DNA of 64,000 nucleotides, taken from the NCBI GenBank assembly GCA_024741835.1, contig JAENRP010000081.1:101533-165532 (forward strand), written 5' to 3'. Each line of letters starts with the position of its first letter. Positions within the stretch are counted from its first letter, which is position 1. Below are positions 33,111 through 46,600 of the stretch, in pieces. Origin of the DNA: Diplocarpon mali. Taxonomy: Eukaryota > Ascomycota > Leotiomycetes > Helotiales > Drepanopezizaceae. Under the pieces are notes generated by a model that worked only from the letters and a program-made list of their open reading frames with translations, ran no database searches and was not told the DNA's origin. A program made the translations under genes and the position numbers.

Positions 33111-33914
33111 TCTGGAGGCTGGGACTCGGATCCTGGTTTTGGAAATCACATTGCTTATAAGAAGTAGATAGGGTCGCTGGGTGGCACAAGCGCCGGCAGA
33201 AGAGAGGGCTCGTTGGATTTTGTCCTGGTCCGTTTGCATGGCGTGGCCGGCGCAGTGTGAAGAGCTTCTTTGCTGCATGGACTCTGCTCTGCCAGATAGC
33301 GACGCGTTGACTCGATAACCCATGTCTCTGGTCATAGAGCAGGAAGCTTTACACGGCCATACTCTTAGAGACATAATCATGGAATTCATGAACATGGAAT
33401 TTCGACCCTGTTCACTAAGCGAGCTCGCCAAACTTCCGCCGGTTTCGCCCGCCAGAAAAAACCCCCCAAAAATAACGTGAAAGCTACATGTCGGTCAGTC
33501 GATCAGCCGGGCCTTGGACGACGCCCTTGAAGGGCATCTCATCCACCGGCTCTCTCCGTCTTTGATCCCACCGTCCGGCGGTCCCTCCACTCACTCTCAA
33601 GGCTCAGGGTTACGTGGTAAAGCTACCGTATCTCATTCTCATTCCTTGGAAGACGTCCAGTTATCTAGAACAGACTCGAGTCTGCAAGCATTCAATGCAA
33701 AAGGGGGTATCGAATCATGAGTCGTAGGGTATTCGCTTTGGAAAGGAGGAAAAAAAACAAAACCGCCCCCTTCCCCTTGCCCCCCTCTGCTCACCCATTT
33801 AATGGAATAACCGCATCATCCACCCTGACCCGATCTGATCCAAACCAGTCTCCTCCGCAAGACACGTATCATCCAACACGCTGCTGATCCTGGGATGAAG
33901 CGAGATCGGCGAGC
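33111..33914. other. Convergent intergenic region
   Basis: Between the 3' ends of the ankyrin and thaumatin-like genes. No gene or repeat of note. Confidence 0.6.
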
Positions 33915-35232
33915 TTACCACAAAACAGCCCAAGCAACAACCACAACCAGCGCGCCCAGGCTCAAACTCCTCCCGTCAACTCTCTTCTCCTGAGCGCCGC
34001 TATTTGCCGCACCCTGTTCAATGATGGTCATGTTCATGCAATCCGCCGCTATGGCTTTGCTCATCTTGCCGGCCTGGGTCAGATCCTGCATCTGCTGCTT
34101 GAACGTGGCCAGGATGTTCGTGCTCCGTCCCGGGGGGCAGAACTGAATCTCCCAGCCGCCGCCAGAGGGGATGATGAAGGTGGATGTCTGGTCGTCAAAG
34201 GCGTACGAGTAAGCGTCTGGACAGACCGCTTTGGCCGATGTGGCGTACAGGTTGGGCTTGCAGACTTTGGGGTCGTTGAAGGATCCTGTGCAGCAGTCTT
34301 CGGGGGAGTTGGACTTGGAGCAGGCCGAGAGACAGGGGTCGAAGACAGGTCGTTGGATGTTGTCATCGGGGTACGGGTAGACGCCGTCACCTGGCTTGGT
34401 GGGTTGCGCCTTCTGGAGGTCCCAAGGACACCAGTCGGCGACTTTATCATTGGTATATTTACTTTCGTATGGGAGCGGGTACGCGTCAGTCGTCGAATTT
34501 CCCGAGACGCCCGAATCGGCTGGGGGGGCAAGCCATCCTGCCGTGGCGATACACGCGCAGTTGGTGAGGTTGGGAGGGATGTCTTGGAGCTTCGGATTGT
34601 CGCCGGGAATAAAGATTATCTGCAGAGGCAGGTTATAGCCATCGACGAGGGATATATCGTAGAAAACCTGGTCGCCGCCCGAACCCCCGGCCAGATCGAG
34701 TTCGGCAAGCGTGACAGGTGTTTCGCCCCATGGAATTGTTAGTATTGCAACTCCAATCAGTCATGGCAGATATACGAACAGTCAAAACGCAACTCAGCAC
34801 ACCCCCACAATCGCCGGTAGTGCAGGCAGCCCCAGCACCATTGTTACCATTCAAATTACTAGCTCCCGTTCCGAGCTCATTGAAACTGCAGTTAGTCCTC
34901 CCCCAGACTCTTCCCTGCCAGTCTCCGCTGACGGTCAACTCCTTGACACCTCCCGACGCGAGTTCAAACCCGCCCGTACCTGCGCCAGTTCCAGCTTGGG
35001 TCCCAATGCCAGGCCATATCGTCTGTTCGCAAAGATTGCTGACCTTGAGAGGAACACTGTCTCTCTTCAAAGGCGGGCCTGCTCTCACCGGGCGAGGGTT
35101 GGGATTCGCATTCTTGGCAAAGTATGGGTTCGTAGTATACGACGAGGCCGTCGGTGCAATGCTCAAGAAAAGCAAGGCTGCGAGGAGCGTCGAGGACTTG
35201 CGCTCTTCGCGACTGCGGTTTGCAAGGTGCAT
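33915..35232 (-). CDS. Thaumatin-like secreted protein, probably GPI-anchored
   Basis: Exons are 34794-35232 and 33915-34750, giving 424 aa. A signal segment (about 10-30, LLAALLFLSIAPTASS) precedes the thaumatin fold: VSNLCEQTIWPGIGTQAGTG, then GRTNCSFN, CTTGDCGGVL, PVTLAEL and YDISLVDGYNLPL. Further conserved Cys motifs are CPWDL, CLSACSK, EDCCTG, CKPN, VCPDAYSYAFDD and FIIPSGGGWEIQFCP. The C-terminus has a Ser/Gly-rich site followed by a hydrophobic tail (LGALVVVVAWAVLW), as in GPI precursors. Thaumatin-like proteins bind or cleave beta-glucans; fungal ones act at the wall. The 43-nt intron is required by frame, but its GAG acceptor replaces the expected Cys after CGGVLS. The start is set at the ATG before the signal peptide. 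Confidence 0.86.
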
Positions 35233-36308
35233 CTCTGGCAAATTGGCCGAGTCGCAGTCTCGTGAGCGCTTCGTATTATCTCCAGGGTCGAAAAGAGGTG
35301 AGGTTATGGGCAGTACTACAACTATACACACGCAGGCGGCAAGCCGTCTCCGCGATCAAGATCAGGATGTATCCAAGATCAGGGGTCTGGACGTGGCCCG
35401 CAGTAATCCGACGAAAGGAAAGGTCCAGAGGAGCCCTCTGTGTCGGGAAAGATCCAGGGATCAGCACATCTGAGAGATGGCCTGCATCTCCAATGACGCC
35501 AGGGTTCCTGGCAAGGATGGGTGTAGATGTGGAGAGATCACGGTGGAGGGGTTGTGAAGCACGGCAAAAAAAAAAACCCCTGTCTCTGAACCCCGCGCTG
35601 ATTGCGCCGATCAGCAGAGAAGAAGACGCCGAGAGTGACCTGGTCGGGACAGTCGGTGGCGCGGAAGAGAGTGTTCGGTGCCTCGTCGGCGTCGTGGGCG
35701 GATTGCAGAGTAGGGTGGATGGTGGAAGAGAGTAATGAATGTTAGGGTTGTGAACTGATGTTGAGAGGAGGGGAGGGGAGGGCCGGCTGCTCGGGCGAGA
35801 GGAGTCTGGACATGTACAGCAGCTTAGCTGCCTCTGGCAACGACGCAGGTGCGACCAGCGAGGTGTCATGCCGCCGTATGTCATCGCGGCGTAGCAGGAC
35901 ATTGATGGAACAGAAAGCACCAGACGCCTGGCCCTCTGCTGAACAGCTTGAAAGGCCCTTGCGCAGCAAGACTCAGAAGACTTCTTCAGTCATCACGTCT
36001 CGACCACACCAGCTCAAGGGACATTTCGTCTGGAATTTCAAGGCTAGGTAAGCATGTACAGCGGTCTCGACCAAGCCATCACCGTATCTGAAGAGCCACT
36101 CAACGACCTCCGTTGCCACGCCCGCCTCTGCCATTGACTCGGTTGCCCTCGCTCTCGTCATGCCCGCCCCGCCCTGAACGAGTGGACCAGTGTCACATTC
36201 CTTCCCCCACAAGGCTCATTACCTGTCCATCCATATTCCATTCCCTCCCCAAGGTAAGAAAGGAGATTCGTCTATATCCGTGGTATCTTCTTTTGTTGAA
36301 AAGCGCAA
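35233..36308. other. Intergenic region upstream of the thaumatin-like gene
   Basis: Promoter of the thaumatin-like gene and the 3' flank of the Hsp70-like gene. A 214-codon minus-strand frame (35276-35920) is Ser/Pro/Arg-rich without a domain; I read it as leader or noise. An A run lies at 35565-35574. Confidence 0.5.
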
Positions 36309-38733
36309 TTACTTGAATCTCGAGGTGCACCGTCCCATAACCTCTCCCTGGCAGACCAGCTCGGCGTTGAATTCCGACCCGTCGAGTGTAAGGTAGATAT
36401 CGAAATACACACGGTAGAAGGTCCCTTGCGGGGTATCCATTCGCTCGAAGTCCTGTTCCAGGTTCTTTCGCGAGAGATCGGAAGTCAGAGTCACGACCTC
36501 CTTGACACCTGCACACCATCAGCACGTACACGGCGGGGAACGAAATAGCAGTACTCACGAGGGTCTTTGGTATACTCAGGGCAAACATCATCGTCACAAG
36601 CGTACAGGATGTCCTCGTACATCAGAGTGGCACCGGGAGCGACTTGACGGAAGAAGGAGACCTTGACGGGCTCGCCAATCTTCACCCTCTGTCCCTTCTG
36701 TACGAAGATCTGTCGAGTGAACTTGCATCGATCCTTGCCATCCAGAGACGGAACCCGGTACGCTTCTGGGTGATGTCCCTCCTTGAAAGGCTGCAGGGTC
36801 GCCATGAGGTAGTGACGACGGGCAACGCGGGACGTGACGACCCGCTCGGTGATACCGGCAGTCACGGCACCCTTGACAATCGCCGCAACTGAATCCATGG
36901 GTCGCACAACCTTGGCCTGGAACTGGGGCGGGACGTGGAGCTTGATCTGTTGGAAGAGGTATTCGGAAGCACCGAATCCCCCCACCACTAATACGTTTTG
37001 GAGTGTTCTGTTCTGTGCTTGGATGGCGATGATCTGGTTCCGGACCAGTTCCAAGATTCGGTTCACCACGGGCTCGAAGCATTGCAGTATCTCCTCGTTG
37101 GTAAAGGTCATATAGCCTTCCTCGATGCCAGCCTCCGGGAATTCGGCCTCGATCCCAACATCCACGGCCCACTTCTGGTTGTTGTTCCGGAAATCAGCCT
37201 TGATCCGGTTCTCAAAGTCCATGATGCACTTCGCGTAGACTCTGCCCGCCGTTTTCGATCCATCTGGCAACTTCATCTTTCGAATCTTGGTCCGCAGGAT
37301 GTTGCTAAAATTTCGGTTGAGAGCGGTGGATCCACAAGAATCGCCAGAACCTGCTGTGCATTCGGACACTGTGAAAGGAGACTCTTCTTCGACCTCATAA
37401 GCAATCAAATCCACGGTGCCGCCACCACAATCAACGATGAGCACGGCATCGTGGACCTTGAGGTTCAGCAGTCCGGCTTTGGAACAGAACAAGGCCGCTG
37501 CTTCCGGTTCCGTGATGAGAGTCAGCCGGTTGTCGTTCTCGTCACGTAGGAAACCCGCCTGGATAGCAGCCGCTCGGGTGGCGGCCTTTCCAGCATCGTT
37601 CCAGATGGCCGGTACCGTGAGGTAGTATCTGATGTTTCGCTCTTCGCGGTTGAACACCTCTCCGAGGGCTTTCTGCAGTTGAGTTCGCATCGCTTGTCGC
37701 AGCTTGAAGAGGTAATCGGCTGCCACGTCGATTTCAGACTTTCCAGGCGGGAGGGGAGGGAGGTTGATGGGATCGATGTATGTGTTTCCAGAAAGCATGA
37801 GCTGAAGCTTGAACCATTCCACCTTTTGCACGCCAGGCTTCGGGTAGCCGGTAGGAGCCAGCGCATCAGCAATGTCAGGTCCCCATCCGACGACTTTCTG
37901 GTATTGATCGTAGTATAAGACCGTCGGGATCTACTATCGGGTCAGCCGGGCACTAGACTCTACGGGCCTTCCTCCGGGTACCTTTTGCTTTGTGTATGAT
38001 CCGGCTCCGGGCCACTCTGTGATGATGTCCTCCTTGGCTTCGCTGTTGGTGGCAAAGGCAAATGCGACCCCCGAGAAGGTAGTTCCCTGCGACTGTTAGA
38101 CCATGCCATCTTGACTGGTCGTGGAATGCTTACAAAGTCGATGCCCACGATCAGTTGCGCTTTGCTTCTTCCAGCCCCCTCGACCTCAACGGCACTGTTG
38201 TTCCGGTTTGCGTACTGCGCTGCCGCAAAGCTATTACCCCCGACAGGGAGTTGCGTGCCGTACTGCGGCGGCCCGTATCCAGGAGGCCCGCCTGCTGGTG
38301 GTGGAGCTCCCATGTTGCTCGCCGGATGGCCAGGAGGGTAGCCACCGGTCGCAGCGGTGTTGATGGGCGGGGGGCCGCCCATCACCTGCGACGGAGGCGT
38401 TCGAGGGTTTCCCGCCATGGGGCTCTGCGTGCGAGCGCCCGCGACCGGCGGAGCTGGGACATAGTTGTTGGTGTAGCTCGGTGGTCGCCCACCCGGAACT
38501 TGGTGATTCATAGGGAGACTGGACGTCGAGGACGTTGTCGAGGTCGAAAGGGGCCGTAATTGTGGCGCCGAGCTCGACGTGACGGATGTCAGGGTCAGGT
38601 TCTGGCTCGGGCTCGGGCTCGGGTTCTGGTTCTGGTTCTGGTTCTGGTGCTGTGCGATGGTTGGGGAGTTGGAGCTCGATTTGCGTTTGGAGCCGAATCC
38701 AAGGCTTTTCAAGCGGGAGTTCATAGAACTCAT
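36309..38733 (-). CDS. HSPA12-like actin/Hsp70-fold ATPase with disordered N-terminus
   Basis: Exons are 38134-38733, 37982-38086, 36559-37930 and 36309-36508, giving 758 aa. Residues 1-190 are low complexity, with NQ and PSPS repeats and a Pro/Gly-rich stretch. The actin-like ATPase core begins with phosphate-1, IVGIDFGTTFSGVAFAF, which is interrupted by a 47-nt intron exactly at DF/GTT. IWNDAGKAATRAAA, phosphate-2 VLIVDCGGGTVDLIAYEV and the adenosine motif VLVVGGFGASEYLFQQI follow. There is no canonical Hsp70 substrate domain; the C-terminus is a shorter beta-rich segment, as in the large fungal family of HSPA12-type proteins. Substrate and function are unknown. The ATG at 38733 follows an open frame with a GTG; a second ATG lies 3 codons downstream. 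Confidence 0.9.
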
Positions 38734-41700
38734 TAAGATCGAGGAGTCGTGCACAGTTCGGAGAGACGAGAGGAGAGAGGAGAGAAGAGGAAGATTGCGA
38801 AGGATCGTTAGAGATATTGCTGTCCGCCAGTGTCAAACAGATTAGCGCTAGGCGAGTCCACCGCGCTGGGCTGAGCTTGCGACGACTCTTCAGAACGGAA
38901 CAGAAGAGGGCTTCGTCCTGCGCATCGGGAGGATTATGGAACAGGAGCCGAAACTGGAACTGGGACTCGTCGACATGAGTTGGCAGGAATGGAGATGTAG
39001 CTGACTTTTAATCCACGGAGCAGGCAGCGCGGCCGGGAGGTGGCGGATTCGAGGCTGGACGTGGTGGTGGGGAGGAGAGGAGTGGAGACGAGGGGTGGGN
39101 NNNNNNNNNNNNNNNNNNNNNNNNNNNNNNNNNNNNNNNNNNNNNNGAGAGAGAGAGAGAGAGAGAATCGACTACTATGTAGACAAGGTAAAAAGCAGGT
39201 AAGGTGGTGGTGTGTGTACCTGAGGCAAGCAAGGCCAGGTAGGTAGCGAGCTGGGAGCAGGCGAAAGGTGCTCAGAGAGAGGTGAGGTGGTGGAATGGTC
39301 GGTCTCGCTTTGTCTCCCGATTGCAGCTCCAAGGAACACTGCAGCATGAAGTCCTGCATTCGTCGAGTGACGAGCGATGGGAAGCGCCAGGAAGGTCGTC
39401 GGTCTCTGGCAGTCTGGTCTTGGGGGATGCGGACGTCGAAGAGGGCGCATTGCGTGCTGGTTGCTTGCGTCGGCTTGCAACACGGCTCGAGACTCGCAAC
39501 TACGAGGACCTCGCAGCCTGCCCTACGAGCTTTTGTTTGCTCGGCCTCACGCATCAGCAGCCAGGGAGAGGGAGGAGGAGCGGAAACTGGTCTTGCAGAA
39601 GATCAGGACTCGTGGAAGCGAGTCTGCCTCGCATACAGTACATCTGGAAAGGTTCGGTCGCATTGCCTTTCTTGGCTCGTCTGGGCCGTGGTGATCTTGC
39701 TGTGTTTTCGGGTCGTCTCCGAGAAAAAAGTTTGCTCGCAGCGACCTGCCATGGCCTTCTGGTGACATGGAATCCCCTTCCCAGCCGGCTGGTCTGCGGT
39801 CAAGAAGACAGAGGAGATCGCGCTGCTCGTCATCCCCAACACGTTCCGGTGCAGTAGGTATCGGGTGCCCGCTCGTGCCCCCCGAGCAGACGGAGGCGCA
39901 AGTCTGTCCCCATCAGCCACGAAAGTATATCGTTCGCAGCGGCCTTCGTGTGCGGTCGGGCTCCATCATCCCATGGCATTGCCCGGCAGCAACGTCGGAG
40001 GAGAACGGCGCGGACTGTCTGCTGCGGGCTGCATGTCCGGGGCCCCGTGGATCCATGAGAGAGAGTCGTCGGCCGAAGATGCGAAGAAGACCAAGCCGGG
40101 GAGAGTGAGGAGAGGGGCAGGGAGTTGGTCAGGATACAGAGGTATCCCGATGCTTATGTGGAGAGAGTCGCCGTCACCTGTTGTCGGTCTTCTCTTCTGG
40201 CCTTCCAGTCTTTTGCTTACCTTCTTGAGCGAGGCAAGAGGCTCAAGTTCCCAGACTCCAATGCCTGGTGGGGATGTCCAAAGTTGCCTTGCATACCATT
40301 CCTACACTTAGCCACCCCGTCCCGAACCTCGTCGCGTGCGTACGGCGGCGCCGGTGAGCTCCTCTCGAGATGCCGAGATCTCAGTGGACGGCAACGCGGG
40401 CGCGCGTAATCCACGGCCTCGTCGAACTTACATCTCTCTCCTCGCTTCTCTCATCCATGTCGCCCCCGGGGAACCAAGTGGACAGAGTGAACCAACAGAG
40501 TTTCCCGGAAACGCCAGATGCAAGCCATTCTCGGGCCTCCCACGAACCCGGAGGAGGTCGATGAGCCGGCAACACAGAGCTTGCACGATGCTCCCAGCAC
40601 GGATCCCCATCGCCCCAACATCTCGTCACCTCTTGGCCACTTGATCACTTCGTCTCTTCACATCTTCGCCTCTTCATCTCTTCACCTCGCATCCGACAAG
40701 GGCCGAGGACCACGCCCGCTCTTCCTGCTGCATCCAATGCAGATATATCCTCTGTTGATCCAAGTCCGCTTAGCCTCGAAACCTCTTCGCCCAACCCCAA
40801 AAGCTTCCTGGTCGAAAGGCGATTTTGGATCTTCGTGGAATTGTCGCGGACGGTGGAGAAGCTCGAGCCCGGAAGAGAGCAGCATCTATCTCCCTTCCGA
40901 TCGAATCAGTACCTCAAGGTAATCGTCAATCGCTGACTGTCCGGTGGAGCTTCTACCCTCTCTACCACAGGACCTCGGCCGTCCGTTGCTATCCTCACGA
41001 TCAGGCCGAGATTCTGCAGCACATCCCCGAATGATCCTGTCTTACCCACCTATTCATCAGGCCAGCTTTTTTCGAACCTTGAATTCCATGCTTACTGTCC
41101 TCGAGTACAGGCTCGGTCTCTGTACAAGAGCCAAGAATCCGGCCTGACGATTGCGGCGCCGCATCAAGCCTCGAAGCCAGCAGCGGAACTCGGTGCTCTT
41201 ATCCCACCGGCCAAAAACTCAATCTGCAGTGCAGCCTAGGCCGGCGAAGATTGCTCTCTGCATCAGTCAATCCCATTGCATGGCCAATCTATCGCGTAGC
41301 TCGGCATTGCGGTTCTCTTGCGTAGTCAGCGACGTGGCCGCCGACGTTGACAGTTGCCCCTTGCCCCTCATTGCCATCCCGCTATCTCGTCATCGTCGCC
41401 TCTGCCCCGCCAACTTTGGCTTCAGAACTCCACAACCTCAAAATTCCGTCCTTAAGGTCACGACGGGCCCCCCCGCCCAGCCCAGACCTCTCTGATTCTG
41501 ACACTCCTTCATCTTTACCTCCGATTGTCGAGAGTAATCTTTACCCACCACACAAAGTCTCCGCTCGGAGCCCCATCAGCCTCATACACGTCGCATCCTC
41601 TGCTCTACTGGCAGTTGTCCTCGTGAGAAACTCCACCAAATGGCAAATGTTACGGCTTGTACCCTAACCCGTGTGTGTAGATAATCCAGCTCTTCTACGC

Positions 41701-41836
41701 AGATACCCTACTGAATTACCTAAGAGCAGTTCCACTCTCTCCAGTCTCCAGTTCGCTACCTGTGCAAGCCGAAAGTGGGATCCGCGAATCACCTCGCCCC
41801 CTTTCAACCCCATCTCCCTTGTCCAAACCACACACC
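38734..41836. other. Divergent intergenic region, including an assembly gap
   Basis: About 3.1 kb between the Hsp70-like and glucokinase genes. It contains a 46-base gap (39101-39146) flanked by a (GA)n run, and CT-rich leader sequence before the glucokinase start. Several overlapping frames of 100-200 codons exist, but none has a recognisable domain. Confidence 0.55.
39101..39170. repeat. Assembly gap with adjoining (GA)n microsatellite
   Basis: 46 N followed by GA dinucleotides to about 39168; the gap probably spans more of the same repeat. Confidence 0.9.
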
Positions 41837-43644
41837 ATGGCTCTCCAAGCTGCGACCAAGAAGGTGGTGGAGGAATTTACCTTGTCAGATGATAAATTGC
41901 AAACCATAGTGAAGGAGTTCATCGGGGAACTGAGTGTGTTTGGGAATCATCTGGGCCATGGGATACGTCGCTGATGCTGCTCATAGAGGAGGGACTAGAG
42001 AAGAATGGCACTACTATGGCCCAGATCCCCACATATGTTACGGCAGTCCCGGACGGAACAGAGAAGGTAAGGCGGCGGGCGGTACGTGCATAGTCGATAA
42101 CTGTAACTGATGGAATCCAGGGCCTCTACATGGCCGTGGATCTTGGAGGGACCAATTTCAGAGTCTGTTCCATCCAGCTGAACGGAGATACCACGTTCAA
42201 CCTCATCCAATCCAAGGTAGCTGTGCCGCAGGAGCTGATGAGAGCAAAGACAGCCAAGGATCTCTTTGGATTTTTAGCCAAGCAGATCGAGCTGTTCCTA
42301 AAGACTCACCACCAAGACCAGTTCTCGGCGCTGGTCAGGCGACGCGCCACTGTCAGCACACCAGAAGGATTTCGCGATGAGCATATCTTCAGGCTTGGTT
42401 TCACATTCAGTTTCCCCGTCCACCAGGTTGGAATCAACAGAGGAACGCTCATGAGATGGACAAAGGGCTTTGATATTCCAGATGCTGTCGGTCAGGACGT
42501 CTGCATGTTGCTGCAGAAGGAGATTGATGCGCTCAAGCTCCCAGTCAAGGTCGCAGCTCTTGTGAATGACACGGTCGGGACACTGATGGCCCGTGGATAC
42601 TCGTCGCCTGGAAAGAATGGATCTTTGCTAGGTGCGATCTTTGGCACTGGAACAAACGGCGCCTACGTTGAAAAGCTGTCAGCTATTACTAAGCCTCTGG
42701 AAGGCAGCTACGACAAGAGCACCGGGGAGATGGTTATCAACACAGAATGGGGATCTTTCGACAACCCTCTCAAAACTCTCCCAAACACGCCTTACGATAC
42801 TCAACTGGATATCGAAAGCATCAACCCAGGCATGCAAATGTTCGAGAAGCGCATCTCGGGCATGTTCTTGGGTGAGCTTCTCAGACTGGCGCTTGTGTCT
42901 ATGTGGAAGGATGCTTCAATTCCCTTGTTCAGGGATGACAACTCTTCCCAGAATGACTACCGATCCACTGCATCGGTCGAGGAAAATGCGGCCTTGAAGA
43001 GCAGGAACTCTGTTGACAGCAGCATCCTCTCCTTCTCCGAGGCAGATAACAGCGATGGACTCCGTGCGGTTCGGCAAGCCATCTACAAGAACCTGGGTGT
43101 CTCAGCCGCCAGTGTTGAAGATGCGCAAGCAGTCAAGGAGATTTCCCACGCCATTGGCCTCCGTGCTGCCCGCCTCGCAGCTGCTGCCATTGGGGCAATC
43201 GTCATCCATACCGGCCGCCTTGCGCCAGAAAGTACCCCCAAACCCGAATCCACTGCCTCGATCGTTGAAAACGTCAAGAACCTCAAGCTGTCCGATGCTG
43301 CGTCCGCGACCGTCAACAAGCTAGCCGACACGGCCGGCCTAACCGTCAACGAGGACGAGATCGTGGATATCGGCGTCGACGGCAGTCTCGTGGAGTTCTA
43401 CCCCGGCTTTATGGACTCTATGCGCGATGCTCTTCGGTCCATGCCCGAGATCGGCGTTGTTGGCGAACGCAGGATGCGCATCGGCATGGCGCACGACGGA
43501 TCTGGCGTCGGTGCCGCTCTCATTGCGCTGGTAGCCGCCAAGATGGAATCCAAGCAGGACTTGATGGGTGATCTGAGAGATCAACTGGACGGGCTTGTCG
43601 AGCAGGAGGGAGTCGATTACGAGGACAAGGTAAAGAAGGTCTAA
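41837..43644 (+). CDS. GLK1: Glucokinase (ATP:glucose phosphotransferase)
   Basis: Cytosolic enzyme that phosphorylates glucose at the entry to glycolysis. Exons are 41837-41933, 41987-42066 and 42121-43644, giving 566 aa. Motifs in order are KGLYMAVDLGGTNFRV (phosphate-1, about 59-74), LGFTFSFPV, WTKGFDIPDAVG, VNDTVGTLMAR with the catalytic Asp209, IFGTGTNGAYVE, NTEWGSFD, and the adenosine site HDGSGVGAALIALVA. The pattern fits the filamentous-fungal glucokinase branch better than hexokinase. The protein is longer than most glucokinases (about 490-540 aa) because of a Ser/Asn/Asp-rich insert near 335-360 and another (PESTPKPEST to TVNEDE) near 425-465. Introns of 53 and 54 nt split the N-terminus. 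The CT-rich leader and CACACCATGG context support the start. Confidence 0.95.
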
Positions 43645-46600
43645 ACGGCTGGGACAACGAATGGATACGAAGTACATGGACGGGAGCCGGGGTGATTGTG
43701 GGTGGTTGACGCGCGTGCTTGTCGTCTAGGAGGCTGACGCCACGCGGTCCTTGTTGAGTCTGGCCTGCTTTCTCCATTGCTGCTTTGCGCATAGCTAGGT
43801 CTGGAGCTGTCTTTGGATCGAGTCAATGGGATTTGCACCGCACCCTCTGAACACTTCAGTATGACAGTCGGTGACCGAAAGTCCACAGGATCATAGTAGC
43901 CCGAGGCTCCAGTGAGCAGAAATTCCTCTTCAGTTCTCTACAACAGCCGTCTTTAGACTGCAATCAACTTTCTGTTGCGTTCTGCATTAGCGATGTCCCG
44001 AATCGAGTTTCCTTTTTTTTTTCTCTCTCTCTCCAGTCTGATGCATGGCCGAGAGCTCCTTCTGCAGGCTGAGGGAAGGTTGTGCCGATATTTGATCAAC
44101 GCGAGGCGCGTCAGGCCTCGAGGGGAGGGTTCGATGGCCCTTCTGTGTTTTCCACCGCCCGCGTGTGGGATTGTGTGAGACGGGTGTCTGAGTGAGCGTG
44201 GGGAGAAGGTCTCGGACCAGGCGAATGATACTGTGCTGTCTTGATCAGTGTGACTGATGGGTGAGATATAACCTTTCACGGGTACCTGGTCGCAGCACAA
44301 CGAGTCGAAACTGCCGAAATCACAAGCGCGCTGAGATGCTCTGGTTGCAAGCCCATCTCACCGGCCTGTGCTCGTGTACAGGTTGGGAAAAGATGTGCTC
44401 GGGCAGTGGTCCTTGAGAGTGATAGCTGTTCTTGTTTTCGAAAGTAGAGTCGGTGATTGACTCCGGATTAGAGATGGCATTGACCACGGGAGTCGGTGAC
44501 AATCTCGCCGTTCCCGCTTCCTGGCTAGATTTCCTCGCGAGCGGAGCTGGCATCGAGTATGCCTCTCATGTATACGGGCTCGTTGCTATCTGTTTTCTCT
44601 TCCTGCAAACCAGACAGGATGACGTGGACTCAGTTTGCTTGCTTTAGGGTGTCTGGGTATATCGAATCTACAAACTATGCATTGGTCGGAGAAGCCGGGG
44701 AAAACCGCCCCCGTCTCATGGGCTCGCGTGGCACATTTGTCGTTAGTGATTCTTCTCTATGTCATGGACGTCGAGACCTGGGGTATTGAAAACCTACACA
44801 GATAGTCAGGACCTACAGCATGACGGCAGGTACTCCACAGCGAACGTATCAGTCCAGAACTCGGTCTCTTCTTTTTCAAAAAAGAGCAGTCTCTGAATGA
44901 ATATCAACTCCCGAAGGCATGTCACCAGGTCTTGCGCACAATCTTCTGCGATCCCGAGCCGCCAACACCGGCAGCTGTTCAGAGAGACCGTGGAGAAAAA
45001 TCCCCAGCGTCGTCCACAGGTGGTAGCCTCTGCCATGCGGGCAGTTTGCTGGATAACTTCCACCCTCTGGGCCCCTAGGAGGTGCAGCAGCTCCTGGTCG
45101 CAGCATGCTGGACTGTCCCTGGCGTGCTCGGCTGAAGATCTCGTCTTGCCAGACGTGAATTGGCGTTGGGCCCCCTGATTCGAACCAGCCCTTACTCGCC
45201 TGGAAGCGGCCGCACTTGACCTGACCGCGGCCAGCTCTCCCGGGTCTCTCATGACCCTTCAGAGTGTCTGAAAACAAGTTCTTCTGCAGATGCGTTTTTC
45301 TCTCTCGGTTTCCCTGCTGAAGGATGAATGTTGTCATCAGGCCGACTGTATCTTCGACTGCAGAAGATTCATCACGCGGCTGGAGGCGTCTTCTGCGGCT
45401 ATCTCTGCACCAAAATCAAATCAGCTCTGTTCTGCGGTCTCGCAATGGCCACTCCCCTGGGACAATGATACCATGTTGCATCCCGTCCAAGTCCCGCCAC
45501 GTCGTCGTCTCGGAAGGAGAGCGAGGCAGTCGACTCTCCATCGGGTGGCCTGGACGGCTGCATGTTCGGGTTGGTACGGGCGATCTGTTGTACAGTGATG
45601 TAGATTCTGGACGCTGGTTGGTTGGGCGAGGTCATCTCAAAGAGTCGAGACTTGCAAGGATCCATCTGCAAAGCCCGTGACTACGACGAGAGTCTAGCGG
45701 TCTTGGAGATGGCTGTCTTCTCTTTGCCATGTTGGGTAGTACCAGATGGCTGTTTTCTCTTTGCCATGCTGGGTAGTACCAGATGGCTTCTTCCTCTGCC
45801 AAAGAGTGAAATACAGGAAGAGCAAAAGGAGTGTATATATACGTGTGTGTATGGATCCCACTCGTGCTGGCGTAGGTCACGGGACTCGATAAGCAGTGCT
45901 TAGAGCTCTCAATAGCGCGCCTATACTGAGAGGAGCGAGTGCACATAGCTCTCAGCCTCCGTGAGGACAGTTCCAAACACTTCCACGCAACAAGATTGAG
46001 TATTACCCAAAGACCAAGGCATTTCCGAGAAGAGATAGCAACGCCTGGGGAGAGAACACAGAGCACGACTGATCGCCTGCACCTTGGAAGCACGACACGA
46101 CCAACGGGCGAGCTGAGCGCCGCGCAAGCACATATCCACACAGGAGGGCGCTTTCGGTGGCGAGGAGCCCACTCCTCAGTCTCACGGCGGGTATGGAGGA
46201 AAGCAACACTCCCCCACATCAGAACAACACCATCACGGGCACTATCACCCGCACCAACGTCATCGGCCTACTCGGCTTCGCAAGTCGAATCGGACTCTGA
46301 TTCATCATAGCGAGGACGGCTCGCCAATGCGTCCCGACAAACGCCCCTCTCCATGCCGCGCTGTCGGCCCAGTTCCCTCCCCTCGACAGCGGAATTCCAA
46401 AATGGCAGCATTGCTACGGTCCCAAGCGAGGTAAACAAGCCAAGCCCGGGCGGCTCGCCTCTCCCGGGGGAAAGGCTGGGCGAGACATCCGTACCTCGGG
46501 CGTTGGGCCGGGAGGAGCCGCGGCCAAGCGGGCTGTTTACTCGGCTCGAAAACCAAACCCCCCTCTGCGCAGGCGAGTCCCGTCCCCATGCTGCTGTTGG

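Noticed and set aside
35276..35920. Minus-strand 214-codon frame upstream of the thaumatin-like gene
   Set aside because: Ser/Pro/Arg-rich with no domain, and no signal peptide or splice that would join it sensibly to the gene.
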